A stretch of DNA of 64,000 nt from Acanthosoma haemorrhoidale (GCA_930367205.1 OV884013.1:114161475-114225474), one strand, 5' to 3'; counted from the stretch's first letter, positions 12,018 to 23,807 are shown. Program-made: numbers and translations. Notes: generated by a model from the sequence alone, not told the origin.

Positions 12018-12409
12018 GACCTATACCATAATCATACATTATTGTTTAAAAGGTACAATTATAATAATGATTTTTTTAAATGGTTGTTTCTTTTTCTTGC
12101 AAATTACTGCAACTCGGTTGTGATTGAAAATTATTGATAAAAAAATAAAATAAAAAAAAGATTTATTTACGATGGTTATGAGCTAATTTGAGTTAAACAG
12201 CAGCTGTAGGAACTATAACACAATTAAAATATTTCAAAAGAAGTCCTCACAGTTCTCTTGATGTTTGGTACAGTAAAAAAAAATTAATTTTTACAAATAG
12301 ATTTTTTTACTCATGTCATTTTGCGGTGTCCATACTTTATATTTCAGGTATTTTTCCTCTGTCCTCTCTATTGTATTCTCGAAGGCAGGTGTTGCCCGGG
12401 TGACCATAT

Positions 12410-12507
<98 letters not shown>

Positions 12508-12638
12508 AAGTAATTTAATTTTATTACTGGAAAACACTTAAGATAATATCACACAACTAGGAAACAGGCTTTTTTTTTATATTTAGTACTTTTGTCTGAT
12601 TGGACCGTTTGATGTTCTGATATTTTATGTGTTTTCAG
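12018..12638. other. Spacer with CT microsatellite
   Basis: AT-rich spacer broken by the 93-bp CT tract at 12412-12504. No exon. Confidence 0.5.
12412..12504. repeat. (CT)n microsatellite, 93 bp
   Basis: Uninterrupted alternating C and T for about 46 units, placed 134 bp upstream of the exon 8 acceptor. On the transcribed strand it is a pure polypyrimidine run. The predicted Ser-Leu or Arg-Glu proteins through it are artefacts of the repeat. Confidence 0.97.
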
Positions 12639-12832
12639 CAACGTTGAGCGCGAGACATTTCTGTACGAACTGCAACCGTTCTTACAAGCACAGGCATCAC
12701 CTCCTCAGGCATATAAATATGTGCGGAAAACAGCCGAATTTCCAGTGCCGGTATTGCGGAAAAGGATTTTTTCGCAAGGAGCATCTTGCATGTCATGTAT
12801 TTAATAAACACTCTGAATATAAAATATTTTAA
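12639..12832 (+). CDS. lola: lola-like terminal exon 8 (finger 1 spacing variant)
   Basis: Acceptor GTGTTTTCAG, junction xCA (Ala if G), 63 residues, TAA. Finger 1 is CTNC-NRSYKHRHHLLR-H-INM-C: only three residues separate His and Cys where every other intact exon has four, a one-codon deletion. Linker GKQPNFQ; finger 2 CRYC-GKGFFRKEHLAC-H-VFNK-H. Predicted contacts H,H,H,R and R,E,H,C. Zinc fingers tolerate H-x3-C, so this may be functional. Confidence 0.87.
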
Positions 12833-13884
12833 ATTTTAATAATAGTTGTGATGTGTAACTTCACTGATTTAATAATCATTATCCGAATGAAAAGGAGAAA
12901 TCAGGAGCTCCCAAGTTCAAATCTTGGCTCTGACTCTTATCTTTTTACTTTAGCTAAAAATTATTGTAATTTTTGTTATTTTAAATCATCTTTAAGAAAT
13001 TTGTTACTGAATTGCTATTAATCTTTATTTTATGTGGAAACTCATTTATTTAAATATATTGTTAAATATACACAGTTTATCGTCATTTCTATTTCCCCTT
13101 CACCTATTTGCGACTATTAAGGTTGCAGTTCTCATGGTCTGAAGCGGGATGAGCTCCTTTTTCATCCTGAGAAGCTGATATTATTTCATGGTGCGCCGCC
13201 TTTGTGACTAGAAATGACCGGACACAAATTGATTACCCCTCTTTCCTGCCTTAACTTTTTTTTTTCATATTATCCCCATGATGGAGGGAAATTTTTGCCT
13301 CCGCACACTTTAGCGCACACCTCGGTCTATCTGCTATATCATGCGATGCATCTGTTTTTCTTACAGTTGTGAAAACAATGTTAATAACTTTTTGTGATTG
13401 TGGTTTAAATAAGTGTCAATAAATGTGCATATTATGTACGTCAAGATCTTCAATTTAATGCCCTACTCAATGTATTAGAAAAAAATTTCTTTTTAAATAC
13501 TAAATAATTGATCAATACCTTTTTTTTTCATGGGGTTGTTTTCATTTTTAATATCACCCCTCCATGTTGTGCCTAATCGCAGTTCCAATAACAGTTTTAA
13601 TGACTTTGTGTGATCATATCCTAATAGATTTCCAAGACATTATACTTACTATTAATAAGTTAGTTGTGATCTCTAATTTCATATTGCTCGCAATATTATG
13701 TGAAAAGGTTTATTTTTTAATTATTAATTAATTCATTGATGGTCCTAAAAGGCAGAAGACACATAGGTGAAAACATAAGGGTTGCTGGTTTTTGAAAAAA
13801 TCAACTAAACCATAAAATATGGGACAAATATTTTATATATATATATATATATTTATTTATTGAAACATTATTGTTTTGTTTTAG
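12833..13884. other. Spacer
   Basis: AT-rich spacer. Near 12904-12935 a stretch around AAGTTCAAATCTTGG resembles a pol III B box but lacks an A box. A short TA run precedes the next acceptor. No exon. Confidence 0.45.
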
Positions 13885-14087
13885 GTGAAAGATTCTTTTG
13901 CGGGACGTGTCAGAAATCCTATACAAATAAATACAATCTCAAGAGGCATCAAAAATATGAATGTGGGAAATCTCCTTCTATACCGTGTCCATATTGCCCA
14001 AAGAAATTTTTCTATAAACAAACAATGCTAATTCACTCTATCAATATACATAAAAAAAACTTGGAAAATAAACTTGACATTATTTAA
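13885..14087 (+). CDS. lola: lola-like terminal exon 9
   Basis: Acceptor TTGTTTTAG, junction xGT, 66 residues, TAA. Finger 1 CGTC-QKSYTNKYNLKR-H-QKYE-C, linker GKSPSIP, finger 2 CPYC-PKKFFYKQTMLI-H-SINI-H. Predicted contacts N,Y,N,R and Y,Q,T,I. The start GERFFC resembles the GKRFYC start used by most exons after 21 kb. The tail (KKNLENKLDII) is mixed charged/aliphatic. Confidence 0.88.
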
Positions 14088-15912
14088 TATGTAAATAAGT
14101 TCTGTCAATTTTAGTCATAATGTAGACCCCAATATAATTATTAATTTTTAGCCAAAGAAAAACGGGTGCTCTCAAGTGAAGTCGGACAGCAAGGTGTACT
14201 TGCTTTCAGCCTTCAAACTTTGGCAAATTGGCAAGGTACTCATTTGTACAGTGCTCAGTCGGTAGAGCACCTGACTAAATATTGGTGGGGATTTCTGGGA
14301 ATCGAGTACCAATCCTGCCAGTATAATTTTTGTTTGGCTAGGAATTGCTCAGTTATTATAAAAATATAAAAATTAAGGCTGTCCCGGCTCCAGCAAGGGT
14401 AGATTACGTTTTTGAGATGTAGGTCTAGGGTTCACTCGCCCTTGTGAGGAGGACAAATAGTAGCTACTTGAATAATGATCTGGTTAAGAGAACCGAAATA
14501 AATGTTGATAGGTATCAGCCTAGCATTGATCTTACTCAGCTTTATATACCATATGTATACATATATACACGTGCATATATGTATATATACCACAGCTATA
14601 GTTCAACCTTTGTCGTCCTCACCTCACACCTTAGGTGTACATGTATTTAATTTAACTTAATGGAAATTATAAAACAGTCAACTTGTTGTTTTTAGGGTTT
14701 TTATAATAATCATTAGATAAATATTTTAGAAAATTACATGGACGTCCATTCATAAGTATTTTTTCTTCATAAGTATTAAGTTTTACAACATTTAATTCAT
14801 TTCCATGTTAATGTTAGTCTGTTTTCATCTGATAAAAAATACAAACTAATTTGTTATTGATATAAAAAAAAAAATTTGAAAAATAAGTAAAATTAATCTT
14901 CTATATAATGATAAAAAATAGAAAAAACAGCGACATCACAATTACAGAGATCTGCTTGCTGTTTTATTTTAAAAATAGTGCTTTCTGGTTTTCTTTAGCA
15001 CTAGAAAAATATTATTAGAAGGGATAAAAGTTTATGGTTTCTTTCTACCGTTCAAAACTTTGACTAAAAAATATTGAAAAATAAGAAGAACTGATTTTAT
15101 ACTTATATAATTAATATTATTTTAATTTGAATCAAGGGTCAGAAGCATTTTTTTGTGTTGTATTCAAATAATGAGCCGGAAAAGAGAAGTTCGCCTTTCA
15201 ATTGTGTTAAGGCACAAGAACTCCTATTGATGTAAAACCAAGGCAAAATGAGAGAAATCATTCATTCGCGAGAGGGAAGCCGAGAGGACAGACCTTTCTA
15301 GGAGCCATTTGAATAGCTGATTTATAAAAAAAAACCACAAACCGCTTATAGATTATAAATTATGTAGCCTAAACTGTTTTTTAATGGATTGAAATTAATT
15401 ATAATTTAATAAGTAGTATAAGTAAATTAATTATTATAGTTAAGTTAGTAAATCAATTAGCATTAAATAAAAGACAGTTGCGAGTCATACTCATTGGACA
15501 TAATACACCCAGAGTGACTTAAAACAAAATCGTAAATTTAAATAAAAACATTATGTATTGTTTATGGTTAATAATTTATGAAAATATAAACCTTTTTGAA
15601 AAAAACATGATTTTAAGAAAGATTCCTTGTATTATTTAAACAAATAGAATTAGTATTTTATACAGTTTGAACCCATCAGAGTATCATTGTTTTATTGGAT
15701 CTTAAATCTATCTTTTGAATATTATATTCTTATTAACATGTAATTTAGATAACATAATAATATTAATCTGCTTGCATTTGTCAAGAGCTGCCTTAGGCAG
15801 TGTTTCCAAGACTGGAGGTGGATTAAAACTATCCCGGAGAGAAAAATACCAGCTGATAAAAACTGACTGCCATTCTGTTGCTGATCTTAACCGGATGATA
15901 TTTATTTTTCAG
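14088..15912. other. Long spacer with a SINE piece
   Basis: No zinc-finger signature. It holds a tRNA-like element at 14246-14322; the frames at 14166 and 14444 run through repeat-like sequence and are not called as genes. Remainder AT-rich. Confidence 0.5.
14246..14322 (+). repeat. tRNA-like SINE head
   Basis: TGCTCAGTCGGTAGAGCAC fits an A box with D-arm pairing, and GGGAATCGAGTACC resembles a B box. No closing acceptor stem. A second GGTTCACTC-like string at 14430 suggests more SINE-derived sequence beside it. Confidence 0.55.
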
Positions 15913-16115
15913 AGGATTTCGTGAGGAGGTTTATCTGCCCTACATGTTATAAGTCCTATACGAATAAAAAAAGCTACAGCAGGCATATTAGATGTTATTG
16001 CGGGAAACAGCCAAGATTTGAGTGCCAATATTGTGGAAAAAGATTTTTTAGAAAGGATCACCTCATGGTTCACGCTTTTAACAAACATTCAAATTATAAA
16101 TCTGAACGATCTTGA
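15913..16115 (+). CDS. lola: lola-like terminal exon 10
   Basis: Acceptor TATTTTTCAG, junction xAG, then DFVRRFIC; 66 residues, TGA. Finger 1 CPTC-YKSYTNKKSYSR-H-IRCY-C, linker GKQPRFE, finger 2 CQYC-GKRFFRKDHLMV-H-AFNK-H. Predicted contacts N,K,S,R and R,D,H,V. Helix position 4 of finger 1 is Tyr instead of the usual Leu. AATAAA at 16291 follows. Finger 2 is close to those of exons 8 and 12 (FFRK-[DE]-HL). Confidence 0.88.
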
Positions 16116-16914
16116 ATTCTTAAGTTAGTTGAGCTTATTATTTTTTTGAACAATGCAATTTTTAAATGAAATTTATCTCAAGGCATATAATATGATGTAT
16201 TGAAAATAACCGATTATAAAATATCATTATGTTATTTTTCTCACAATTTATTGGTATTTTCTAAAAATTATGTATAATTTATAACAGATAAATAAACAAT
16301 TCAATATTTCTCAAATGTATATAGTTTTAAATTTTTAACCTAAAATAATAATAATAAAGAAAACATTCCTTCCTGTCTTATGATATATTTGAGTTTTGAG
16401 TTTTATTTGTTGATTTTAAAGATTTTCATTGATCTTAAAATCATTTAACTGAACTCATGTTTTTGTATATTTAATATATGTTGCATGTAAGTGCCAATTA
16501 ATTACCCTGTAATGTTGAAATAAAAGTAATCCCATAAAAAAAATAATTGAGTATAAAATAATTTATTTGTTAATTATTTTTTTGTCCTGATCAATTATAC
16601 GTTTAAACTTCATAGGACTGTTTTATCGAAAGGAATTAAAACTGTACTGGTAACTTTAATTCTTTTTGTTTTTTTTATATTGAGGCACTTGAAATAAATT
16701 GTAGCTTGAAATTTATTAAATTAAAATGTAGCAGTTTATAAAAGATCAAAATGTCAATTATATTTACACTTCCTCATAGTTTTTTGTTTTTTTTAAGTAT
16801 CATTCGAGTGGGAATTGTTTACAGTAAGAACATCATTATCATTGTATCACATAAAACACGTCATTGTGCAATACTTGCCACTCAACTGATTTTTTTTTTT
16901 TTTTTTTTTTGCAG
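16116..16914. other. Spacer
   Basis: 3' UTR of exon 10 (AATAAA at 16291), then AT-rich intron ending in a 22-base T run that serves as the next polypyrimidine tract. Confidence 0.45.
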
Positions 16915-17123
16915 GGGTAGCAGGGAAACACACTTGCCCAGCTTGCCAGCGGACATATTCGAGAAAACCGAACCTAAACAGACACCTCAAGTATGAGTGC
17001 GGGAAACCGTTGATGTTTGTGTGTCGATATTGCGGAAGAGGGTTCACCCGGAAGAACACCCTGACAGTTCATATGTTCTCTAAACATTCTGTTCAAGTTT
17101 CTCAAAAGATACAACTAGGGTAG
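16915..17123 (+). CDS. lola: lola-like terminal exon 11
   Basis: The acceptor is an oligo-T tract ending GCAG, junction xGG, 68 residues, TAG. Finger 1 CPAC-QRTYSRKPNLNR-H-LKYE-C, linker GKPLMFV, finger 2 CRYC-GRGFTRKNTLTV-H-MFSK-H. Predicted contacts R,P,N,R and R,N,T,V. This is one of the more GC-rich exons, standing out sharply from the AT-rich flanks. The tail is polar (SVQVSQKIQLG). Confidence 0.88.
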
Positions 17124-17739
17124 TTGATCCTGAATCGGAATGAGACTTGCTCAATTTTAGAACTACACTATAATATGATCGTACGGTTCACAATCTGAAA
17201 TGTTAAGCTTATATTCGGATTATAAGCTGGTAAAAATACAAATAAGGGTTTAGTTAGGAACAGATTAGATTCATGGGTATCATAGATTATGTTGGTAGGG
17301 CACAAGAACGTCCCGAGGTGAACAGTGTAAATGGTCAACAATACTGTCTATAATTGAACTGTTAATGTATGTTTAGGTAATTGCTGTTAGCAAAGAAAGT
17401 GTATATATGGCGGGGTTAATTGTAATTAATTATTGTTTGCAATAGGCATTGGAGAATTTGTTAATAGGATTTGTACACTGTCCGGTGCAGGCTTATGTAT
17501 TGATATAATAGGTTATAATAAACCTTATCGCAACTTTTTTATCTTACCTTGGATATGTATTTGTGTACTTCCACCATTACTAAATGATTATTATTTGATT
17601 GAAATATATCTCAAAATGCTTCCATATGTATGTGCTTAGCCTGCCAAAATCGTTATATAATTCAAGTTTCTTTGTTTCATTTCCTATGAACTATTAAATT
17701 TTTCTATCGCATAAATTAATTTTTTCTTTTCTTCTTCAG
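17124..17739. other. Spacer
   Basis: AT-rich; frame 17433-17639 has no recognisable domain and crosses no splice signal of interest. Nothing else supported. Confidence 0.45.
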
Positions 17740-17945
17740 AGAGAAGGAGATATTCTTGTTCCACCTGCCACCGGTCTTATACGAACAAACAAAATCTCAA
17801 CCGACACACAAAATATGAGTGTGGAAAAGCACCAAGATTTCTGTGCCGTCATTGCCAAAGGGGATTTTTCCGAAAAGAGCACCTCATAATTCACCTTTTT
17901 AATAAACATTCTGATTATGCAAGTCAACCAAGCGACTTCTCTTAA
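17740..17945 (+). CDS. lola: lola-like terminal exon 12
   Basis: Acceptor TTTCTTCTTCAG, junction xAG, then RRRYSC; 67 residues, TAA. Finger 1 CSTC-HRSYTNKQNLNR-H-TKYE-C, linker GKAPRFL, finger 2 CRHC-QRGFFRKEHLII-H-LFNK-H. Predicted contacts N,Q,N,R and R,E,H,I. The next AG (CAGAG) is out of frame, so the first AG is chosen. The three arginines before the first Cys add positive charge. Confidence 0.88.
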
Positions 17946-18694
17946 ATGGGTTGACTGAGATGGATCCACACTGTGCATTGTTGCTCTTATCTAAATGGGA
18001 GATACCATTTTTTTTTTAATTTATACACGCCACCTACGATCATTGAGAGTTGTAGGGTATAGGGCTATAATAAAATCCTGAAAAAAATATATTATTTAAA
18101 GTATATTAGACTGTTTGCGTAGTCCTCATTGAGGTAAAATATCTTGGATTGTATTATAGATATTACTGTTTAAGTATAGAAGTTTAATATTATTTATATG
18201 TTTTTTTATACAATCTCTCCCGAAAAAGAAAAATACTCATATCCCCCACAAATATCCCTCATTGAAAGTAACATTATTTATTGTATGGATCGAATTGAAT
18301 TTCTGTTATCTTCGGTTGTTGATAAAAAACACTTTACAAAATGTATATATGATGATACAAATACAGTATTATTTCCAATGATTTTAGTTTTATATAATAT
18401 ATATTATCAATACTACAATTTATTAAAAAGAAGAAAATAGCAACAATAAACAAGACAACGCCATCATTGCAGACTGTGCTACTGTCCTTTACTTTCTTAG
18501 GGCAAGAATATTTTTTAATTTAGGCATTGATTATTTTCTTCTTCAGATTAAACAAGATATCACTTGTATAACTGCCCTGCGAACTTACTCATACTGACCA
18601 GATTGATTTTATATTTTAAAAATGAATAAAAAAAAATACATGAATATCAAATATGTATAGTAATATTTTATCTCTTTTCTTTTTCACCATTTAG
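17946..18694. other. Spacer
   Basis: AT-rich 3' UTR/intron; the 80-codon frame at 18198 has no domain and AT-driven composition. No exon. Confidence 0.45.
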
Positions 18695-18894
18695 GGAGGA
18701 AGAGGCATAACTGCTCTACGTGCTATCGTTCATATTCAAACAGACCGAACCTCAACAGGCATGTAAAGTATGAATGTGGAAAAAGTGCTTCATTTACATG
18801 CCCATTTTGTCCTAAAAGATTCACTCATAACCAGGGGCTTAAAGTACATATTATTACTAAACATTCAAATGCTCTACAAAATATAAATATTTAA
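18695..18894 (+). CDS. lola: lola-like terminal exon 13
   Basis: Acceptor CACCATTTAG, junction xGG, then RKRHNC; 65 residues, TAA. Finger 1 CSTC-YRSYSNRPNLNR-H-VKYE-C, linker GKSASFT, finger 2 CPFC-PKRFTHNQGLKV-H-IITK-H. Predicted contacts N,P,N,R and H,Q,G,V. Finger 2 with F-T-x-N-Q-x-LKVH links this exon to 29526 and 27523, hinting that ends carrying this type were copied within the locus. Confidence 0.88.
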
Positions 18895-19300
18895 TTGACA
18901 ACTTTATCCATTTTTTTATTGCAATGTATGATCACTGCTATTTCAGCTTCAAATGTATTATTAATGAAGTTAAACTGCTCATTGTCATGTAGCGTTTTCA
19001 CGGATTATTATTATATTTTTCTCCAATGGTTCAAAACTGTGATTTTAATAAAAAAAATTGTGAATTTTTTTCTGTAATGACATTGTCCACTGATTATTGC
19101 CCTAATTGAAGAAATGAATCAATTCACCAGACTGTTAATGTTCCTTTCTTAGATTAATGGTTATTGTATGAGCGATTATTTAAAAATATATACAAGTGAG
19201 ATCGTAAACCTCGATTAAATTATGGCTAATAATAAATGCGTTCATGTAATAATTGAGCTACCTAAGTATTGACTACCATTCTCAATTTTTTCTGTTTCAG

Positions 19301-19500
19301 AGGGAACGAGACACATTTGCAGCAGTTGCCAGCGTTCTTATAAATATAAATATCATCTCACCAGACACACAAAGTACGAATGTGGGAAACCTCCATCGTT
19401 CAAATGTCAATATTGTAATAAGGGATTCACTCAAAAATCGGCTCTGAAAGTTCACCTTTATACTAAACATTTAAATTATTGTGATGATAGCAATATCTAA
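19301..19500 (+). CDS. lola: lola-like terminal exon 14, neighbour and likely donor of the 932-bp array
   Basis: Acceptor TTTTCTGTTTCAG, junction xAG, 65 residues, TAA. Finger 1 CSSC-QRSYKYKYHLTR-H-TKYE-C, linker GKPPSFK, finger 2 CQYC-NKGFTQKSALKV-H-LYTK-H. Predicted contacts Y,Y,H,R and Q,S,A,V. From the linker onward (second finger, tail LNYCDDSNI, and about 85 bp of 3' UTR) the sequence is nearly the same as in the array exons, whereas finger 1 differs. The repeat family therefore starts inside this exon. Confidence 0.88.
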
Positions 19501-19557
19501 TTTAAATTTTGCTATTTTCTTATTTTACTATGTCAAAGCCAAATATTTCTTTTTCCA

Positions 19558-20632
19558 TCATAGCCCAGTAGAGCTCAGATTGAACAACATGATTAATGAC
19601 TATGACAGGTGGCTTATCTTACCCACACCAGACAATTCACATTTCTTCAGTGTCAGTGCAAAGTTTAACGAAGAATTGGAAAGATTAGAGAAAACTGACT
19701 TGCTCCCTTTTTATTGTCACTTTTCTCAGAGGAAGGGATTTGCTAAGGAACTAAGTCAACATTTTGTTCTGTTTTTACCCCCTTCCCTAAGTAGACAGAA
19801 ATGGAAGAGCAAAGTTGATGTAGTAAACGCAGGCTACCTCCAACACTAAGTTCCCTGAAATCTGAGCAAATGTTTTTCTGCTATTTATAAGAAATATGTG
19901 ACGTACGTAAAGCGACGTCATGGTCAAAATGCTGTGGTAGTCTTTGATTGTTACCTGACTGAAAAAATACAAAAAGAACTGAAAGAACTCATTGTTCTAG
20001 GCTAAAATCTCATTCAGACGTTCTCTTTGATGGTACAATGTTTCCGCAGATACCAAAGGATAAATTTTTATTGAATGAGAAAACAAATCTCGCTTTATCT
20101 AATTGCTCCAGAAAGAATTTCAGCTATCACAAATGGTCACCAAGGAGGCAACAAAAGATTCAGATGTGTTAATTGTGAAAACTGTCATTTCGTCATCTTC
20201 TGAACACAATTCTGTTGTTGTTATTGGAGAAGAAATGTATCGTTTAGTTTTGGTGATGGCTGAGGCAGAGACAATGTGTTCTCAAGCAAATCTGGAAGAG
20301 ACAACTTGTGTAATGCGTTGTACTCATAAACATCTTTCAAATTTAAAGATATTGTAGAAAACATTCTATTTCTTGATGCAATAAGTGGTTGCTATACCAC
20401 CTCTAATTTTCAACAATCTTGGGTAGGGGAATATTTTGTACCACACTTAAGAGTGATGCATCCCACAATAAGATGACTTGAACACCTCTTAGATAAGTTG
20501 CGGAATATTTTCTTTGCTACAGCTGATAAAAACATCAAATTTGATTTGACACGTCTACCTCCAACAGGAGATGCAGTTCAATGTCACACCAAAATGATAG
20601 CTCTACTGGGCTATCAAGCTTTTTCCCCTTAG
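19558..20632 (+). pseudogene. Relic of a multicopy arthropod gene (unrelated to lola)
   Basis: Three forward frames carry pieces of one protein: SQHFVLF and KWKSKVDVVNAGYLQH near 19758-19848, YVKRR-x-GQNAVVVFD near 19903-19950, FDGTMFPQIPKDKFLLNEK near 20027-20085, SVVVIGEEMYRLVLVMAEA near 20214-20270 and LTRLPPTGDAVQ near 20547-20582. From memory these resemble an uncharacterised, highly multicopy arthropod protein family with NAVVVFDGY and VVVIGED motifs; I cannot confirm its name. Stops and frame changes show it is dead. It sits in the 3' flank of exon 14, and its last about 100 bp recur in every unit of the 932-bp array. Confidence 0.6.
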
Positions 20633-21027
20633 AAATAAATACTTTAATTGTATTATTTACTTAGACTTTAGATAATGACTTTTATTTTAAATTGTAAAAG
20701 TATTGCGGTATATTTGATACACAGCTGTATTTATGATTTCATTGTAAATTTTTCATCAATAAAGTAATATAGTCGTTCAAGAAATTGTGTCGAAAGTGTT
20801 GTCCCCATTAATATTTCAGAATAACATTTATATGCTAACAATATGTTAATTCTCTTCTTGATATTTCAAAAATGTTAAAATTTCATTTTTCTCCCTTTTC
20901 CATAACGGATGATGTTGGGATTTTCACTCATTACAGAAACGTACTTCAATTAAATAATACAAATCAATCTTTGTAATGAGATCAGAAAAAATATTATATA
21001 ATTTATTTATTTTAATATTGTTTTCAG

Positions 21028-21224
21028 GTAAAAGATTTTACTGCCAGAAATGCCAGAAATCATACGTAAATAAACAAAATCTCAACAGGCACATAAATTA
21101 TGAATGTGGGAAACCCCCATCGTTCACATGTCAATATTGTAATAAGAGATTCTCTCAAAAATCGGCTCTTAAAGTTCACCTTTATACTAAACATTTAAAT
21201 TATTGTGATGATAGCAATATCTAA
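21028..21224 (+). CDS. lola: lola-like terminal exon 15 (array unit 1, type A)
   Basis: Acceptor ATTGTTTTCAG, junction xGT, then KRFYC; 64 residues, TAA. Finger 1 CQKC-QKSYVNKQNLNR-H-INYE-C, linker GKPPSFT, finger 2 CQYC-NKRFSQKSALKV-H-LYTK-H. Predicted contacts N,Q,N,R and Q,S,A,V. Differs from type B at finger 1 helix 2 (Q not R) and at finger 2 helix 3 and 6. Intact and presumably usable. Confidence 0.9.
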
Positions 21225-21956
21225 TTTAAATCTTGCTATTTTCTTATTTTACTATGTCATAGCCAAATATTTCTTTTTCCATCATAGTCCAGTAGAGCTA
21301 AAATCATCATAGCTCAAAAGAAAGAGTTGGGTTGCAAAAGGTGGAGTAATTTTGATTTTCAGGTATGTGGTATGTATTGCCTCTCTCATGAAAAATTATA
21401 GCTTCAGACCACCAGAAAAAAAAAAATCAAACCACCAGAAACCTACTAAAGCTTATAAAAACATCAAATTTGATTTGACACGTCTACCTCCAACAGGAGA
21501 TGCAGTTCAATGTCACACCAAAATGATAGCTCTGCTGGGCTATCAAGCTTTTTCCCCTTAGAAATAAATACTTTAATTGTATTGTTTACTTAGACTTTAG
21601 ATAATGACTTTTATTTTAAATTGTAAAAGTATTGTGGTATATTTGATACACAGCTGTATTTATGATTTCATTGTAAATTTTTCATCAATAAAGTAATATA
21701 GTCGTTCAAGAAATTGTGTCGAAAGTGTTGTCCCCATTAATATTTCAGAATAACATTTATATGCTAACAATATGTTAATTCTCTTCTTGATATTTCAAAA
21801 ATGTTAAAATTTATATTTTCTCCCTTTTCCATAACAGATGATGTTCGGATTTTCACTCATTACAGAGATGTACTTCAATTAAATAATACAAATCAATCTT
21901 TGTAATGAGATCAGAAAGAATATTATATAATTTATTTATTTTAATATTGTTTTCAG

Positions 21957-22153
21957 GTAAAAGATTTTACTGCCAGAAATGCCAGAAATCATACGTAAAT
22001 AAACGAAATCTAAACAGGCACATAAATTATGAATGTGGGAAACCCCCATCGTTCACATGTCAATATTGTAATAAGAGATTCTCTCAAAAATCAACTCTTA
22101 AATTTCACCTTTATACTAAACATTTAAATTATTTTGATGATAGCAATATCTAA
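21957..22153 (+). CDS. lola: lola-like terminal exon 16 (array unit 2, type B)
   Basis: Same acceptor and start as unit 1; 64 residues. Finger 1 helix VNKRNLNR, finger 2 helix SQKSTLKF; predicted contacts N,R,N,R and Q,S,T,F; tail LNYFDDSNI. All eight ligands present. The protein is identical to units 5, 6 and 7, so these would give the same product unless expressed differently. Confidence 0.9.
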
Positions 22154-22888
22154 TTTAAATCTTGCTATTTTCTTATTTTACTATGTCAAAACCAAATATT
22201 TCTTTTTCCCTCATAGCCCAGTAGAGCTAAAATCATCATAGCTCAAAAGAAAGAGTTGGGTTGCAAAAGGTGGAGTAATTTTGATTTTCAGGTATGTGGT
22301 ATGTATTGCCTCTCTCATGAAAAATTATAGCTTCAGACCACCAGAAAAAAAAAATCAAACCACCAGAAACCAACTAAAGCTTATAAAAACATCAAATTTG
22401 ATTTGACACGTCTACCTCCAACAGGAGATGCAGTTCAATGTCACACCAAAATGATAGATAGCTCTACTGGGCTATCAAGCTTTTCCCCCTTAGAAATAAA
22501 TACTTTAATTGTATTATTTACTTAGACTTTAGATAATGACTTTTATTTTAAATTGTAAAAGTGTTGTGGTATATTTGGTACACAGCTGTATTTATGATTT
22601 CATTGTAAATTTTTCATCAATAAAGTAATATAATCGTTCAAGAAATTGTGTCGAAAGTGTTGTCCCCATTAATATTTCAGAATAACATTTATATGCTAAC
22701 AATATGTTAATTCTCTTCTTGATATTTCAAAAATGTTAAAATTTATATTTTCTCCCTTTTCCATAACAGATGATGTTCGGATTTTCACTCATTACAGAAA
22801 TGTACTTCAATTAAATAATACAAATCAATCTTTGTAATGAGATCAGAAAGAATATTATATAATTTATTTATTTTAATATTGTTTTCAG

Positions 22889-23076
22889 GTAAAAGATTTT
22901 ACTGCCAGAAATCATACGTAAATAAACAAAATCTCAACAGGCACATAAATTATGAATGTGAGAAACCCCCATCATTCACATGTCAATATTGTAATAAGGG
23001 ATTCACTCAAAAATGGACTCTTAAAGTTCACCTTTATACTAAACATTTAAATTATTGTGATGATAGCAATATCTAA
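22889..23076 (+). CDS. lola: lola-like terminal exon 17 (array unit 3, type C, finger 1 broken)
   Basis: Open frame of 61 residues from the usual acceptor, but one copy of the 9-bp direct repeat TGCCAGAAA is missing, so CQKCQKSY becomes CQKSY and finger 1 has a single leading cysteine. The linker is changed to EKPPSFT. Finger 2 is complete (CQYC-NKGFTQKWTLKV-H-LYTK-H; contacts Q,W,T,V). A splice product would carry one finger only. Confidence 0.8.
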
Positions 23077-23807
23077 TTTAAATCTTGCTATTTTCTTATT
23101 TTACTATGTCAAAACCAAATATTTCTTTTTCCCTCATAGCCCAGTAGAGCTAAAATCATCATAGCTCAAAAGAAAGAGTTGGGTTGCAAAAGGTGGAGTA
23201 ATTTTGATTTTCAGGTATGTGGTATGTATTGCCTCTCTCATGAAAAATTATAGCTTCAGACCACCAGAAAAAAAAAATCAAACCACCAGAAACCAACTAA
23301 AGCTTATAAAAACATCAAATTTGATTTGACACGTCTACCTCCAACAGGAGATGCAGTTCAATGTCACACCAAAATGATAGCTCTGCTGGGCTATCAAGCT
23401 TTTTCCCCTTAGAAATAAATACTTTAATTGTATTGTTTACTTAGACTTTAGATAATGACTTTTATTTTAAATTGTAAAAGTATTGTGGTATATTTGATAC
23501 ACAGCTGTATTTATGATTTCATTGTAAATTTTTCATCAATAAAGTAATATAGTCGTTCAAGAAATTGTGTCGAAAGTGTTGTCCCCATTAATATTTCAGA
23601 ATAACATTTATATGCTAACAATATGTTAATTCTCTTCTTGATATTTCAAAAATGTTAAAATTTATATTTTCTCCCTTTTCCATAACAGATGATGTTCGGA
23701 TTTTCACTCATTACAGAAATGTACTTCAATTAAATAATACAAATCAATCTTTGTAATGAGATCAGAAAGAATATTATATAATTTATTTATTTTAATATTG
23801 TTTTCAG

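Noticed and set aside
12291..12513. Proteins of alternating Ser-Leu or Arg-Glu
   Set aside because: Produced solely by the CT microsatellite in different frames and strands.
12893..12945. Possible tRNA or SINE piece around AAGTTCAAATCTTGG
   Set aside because: Only a B-box-like string; no A box at proper distance and no acceptor-stem pairing.
20976..21027. ATG-initiated start of the array exons (MRSEK/MRSER ... LILFS)
   Set aside because: This part is intron: it ends in ATTGTTTTCAG and the other intact exons lack an equivalent ATG. Translation should enter from the upstream exon.
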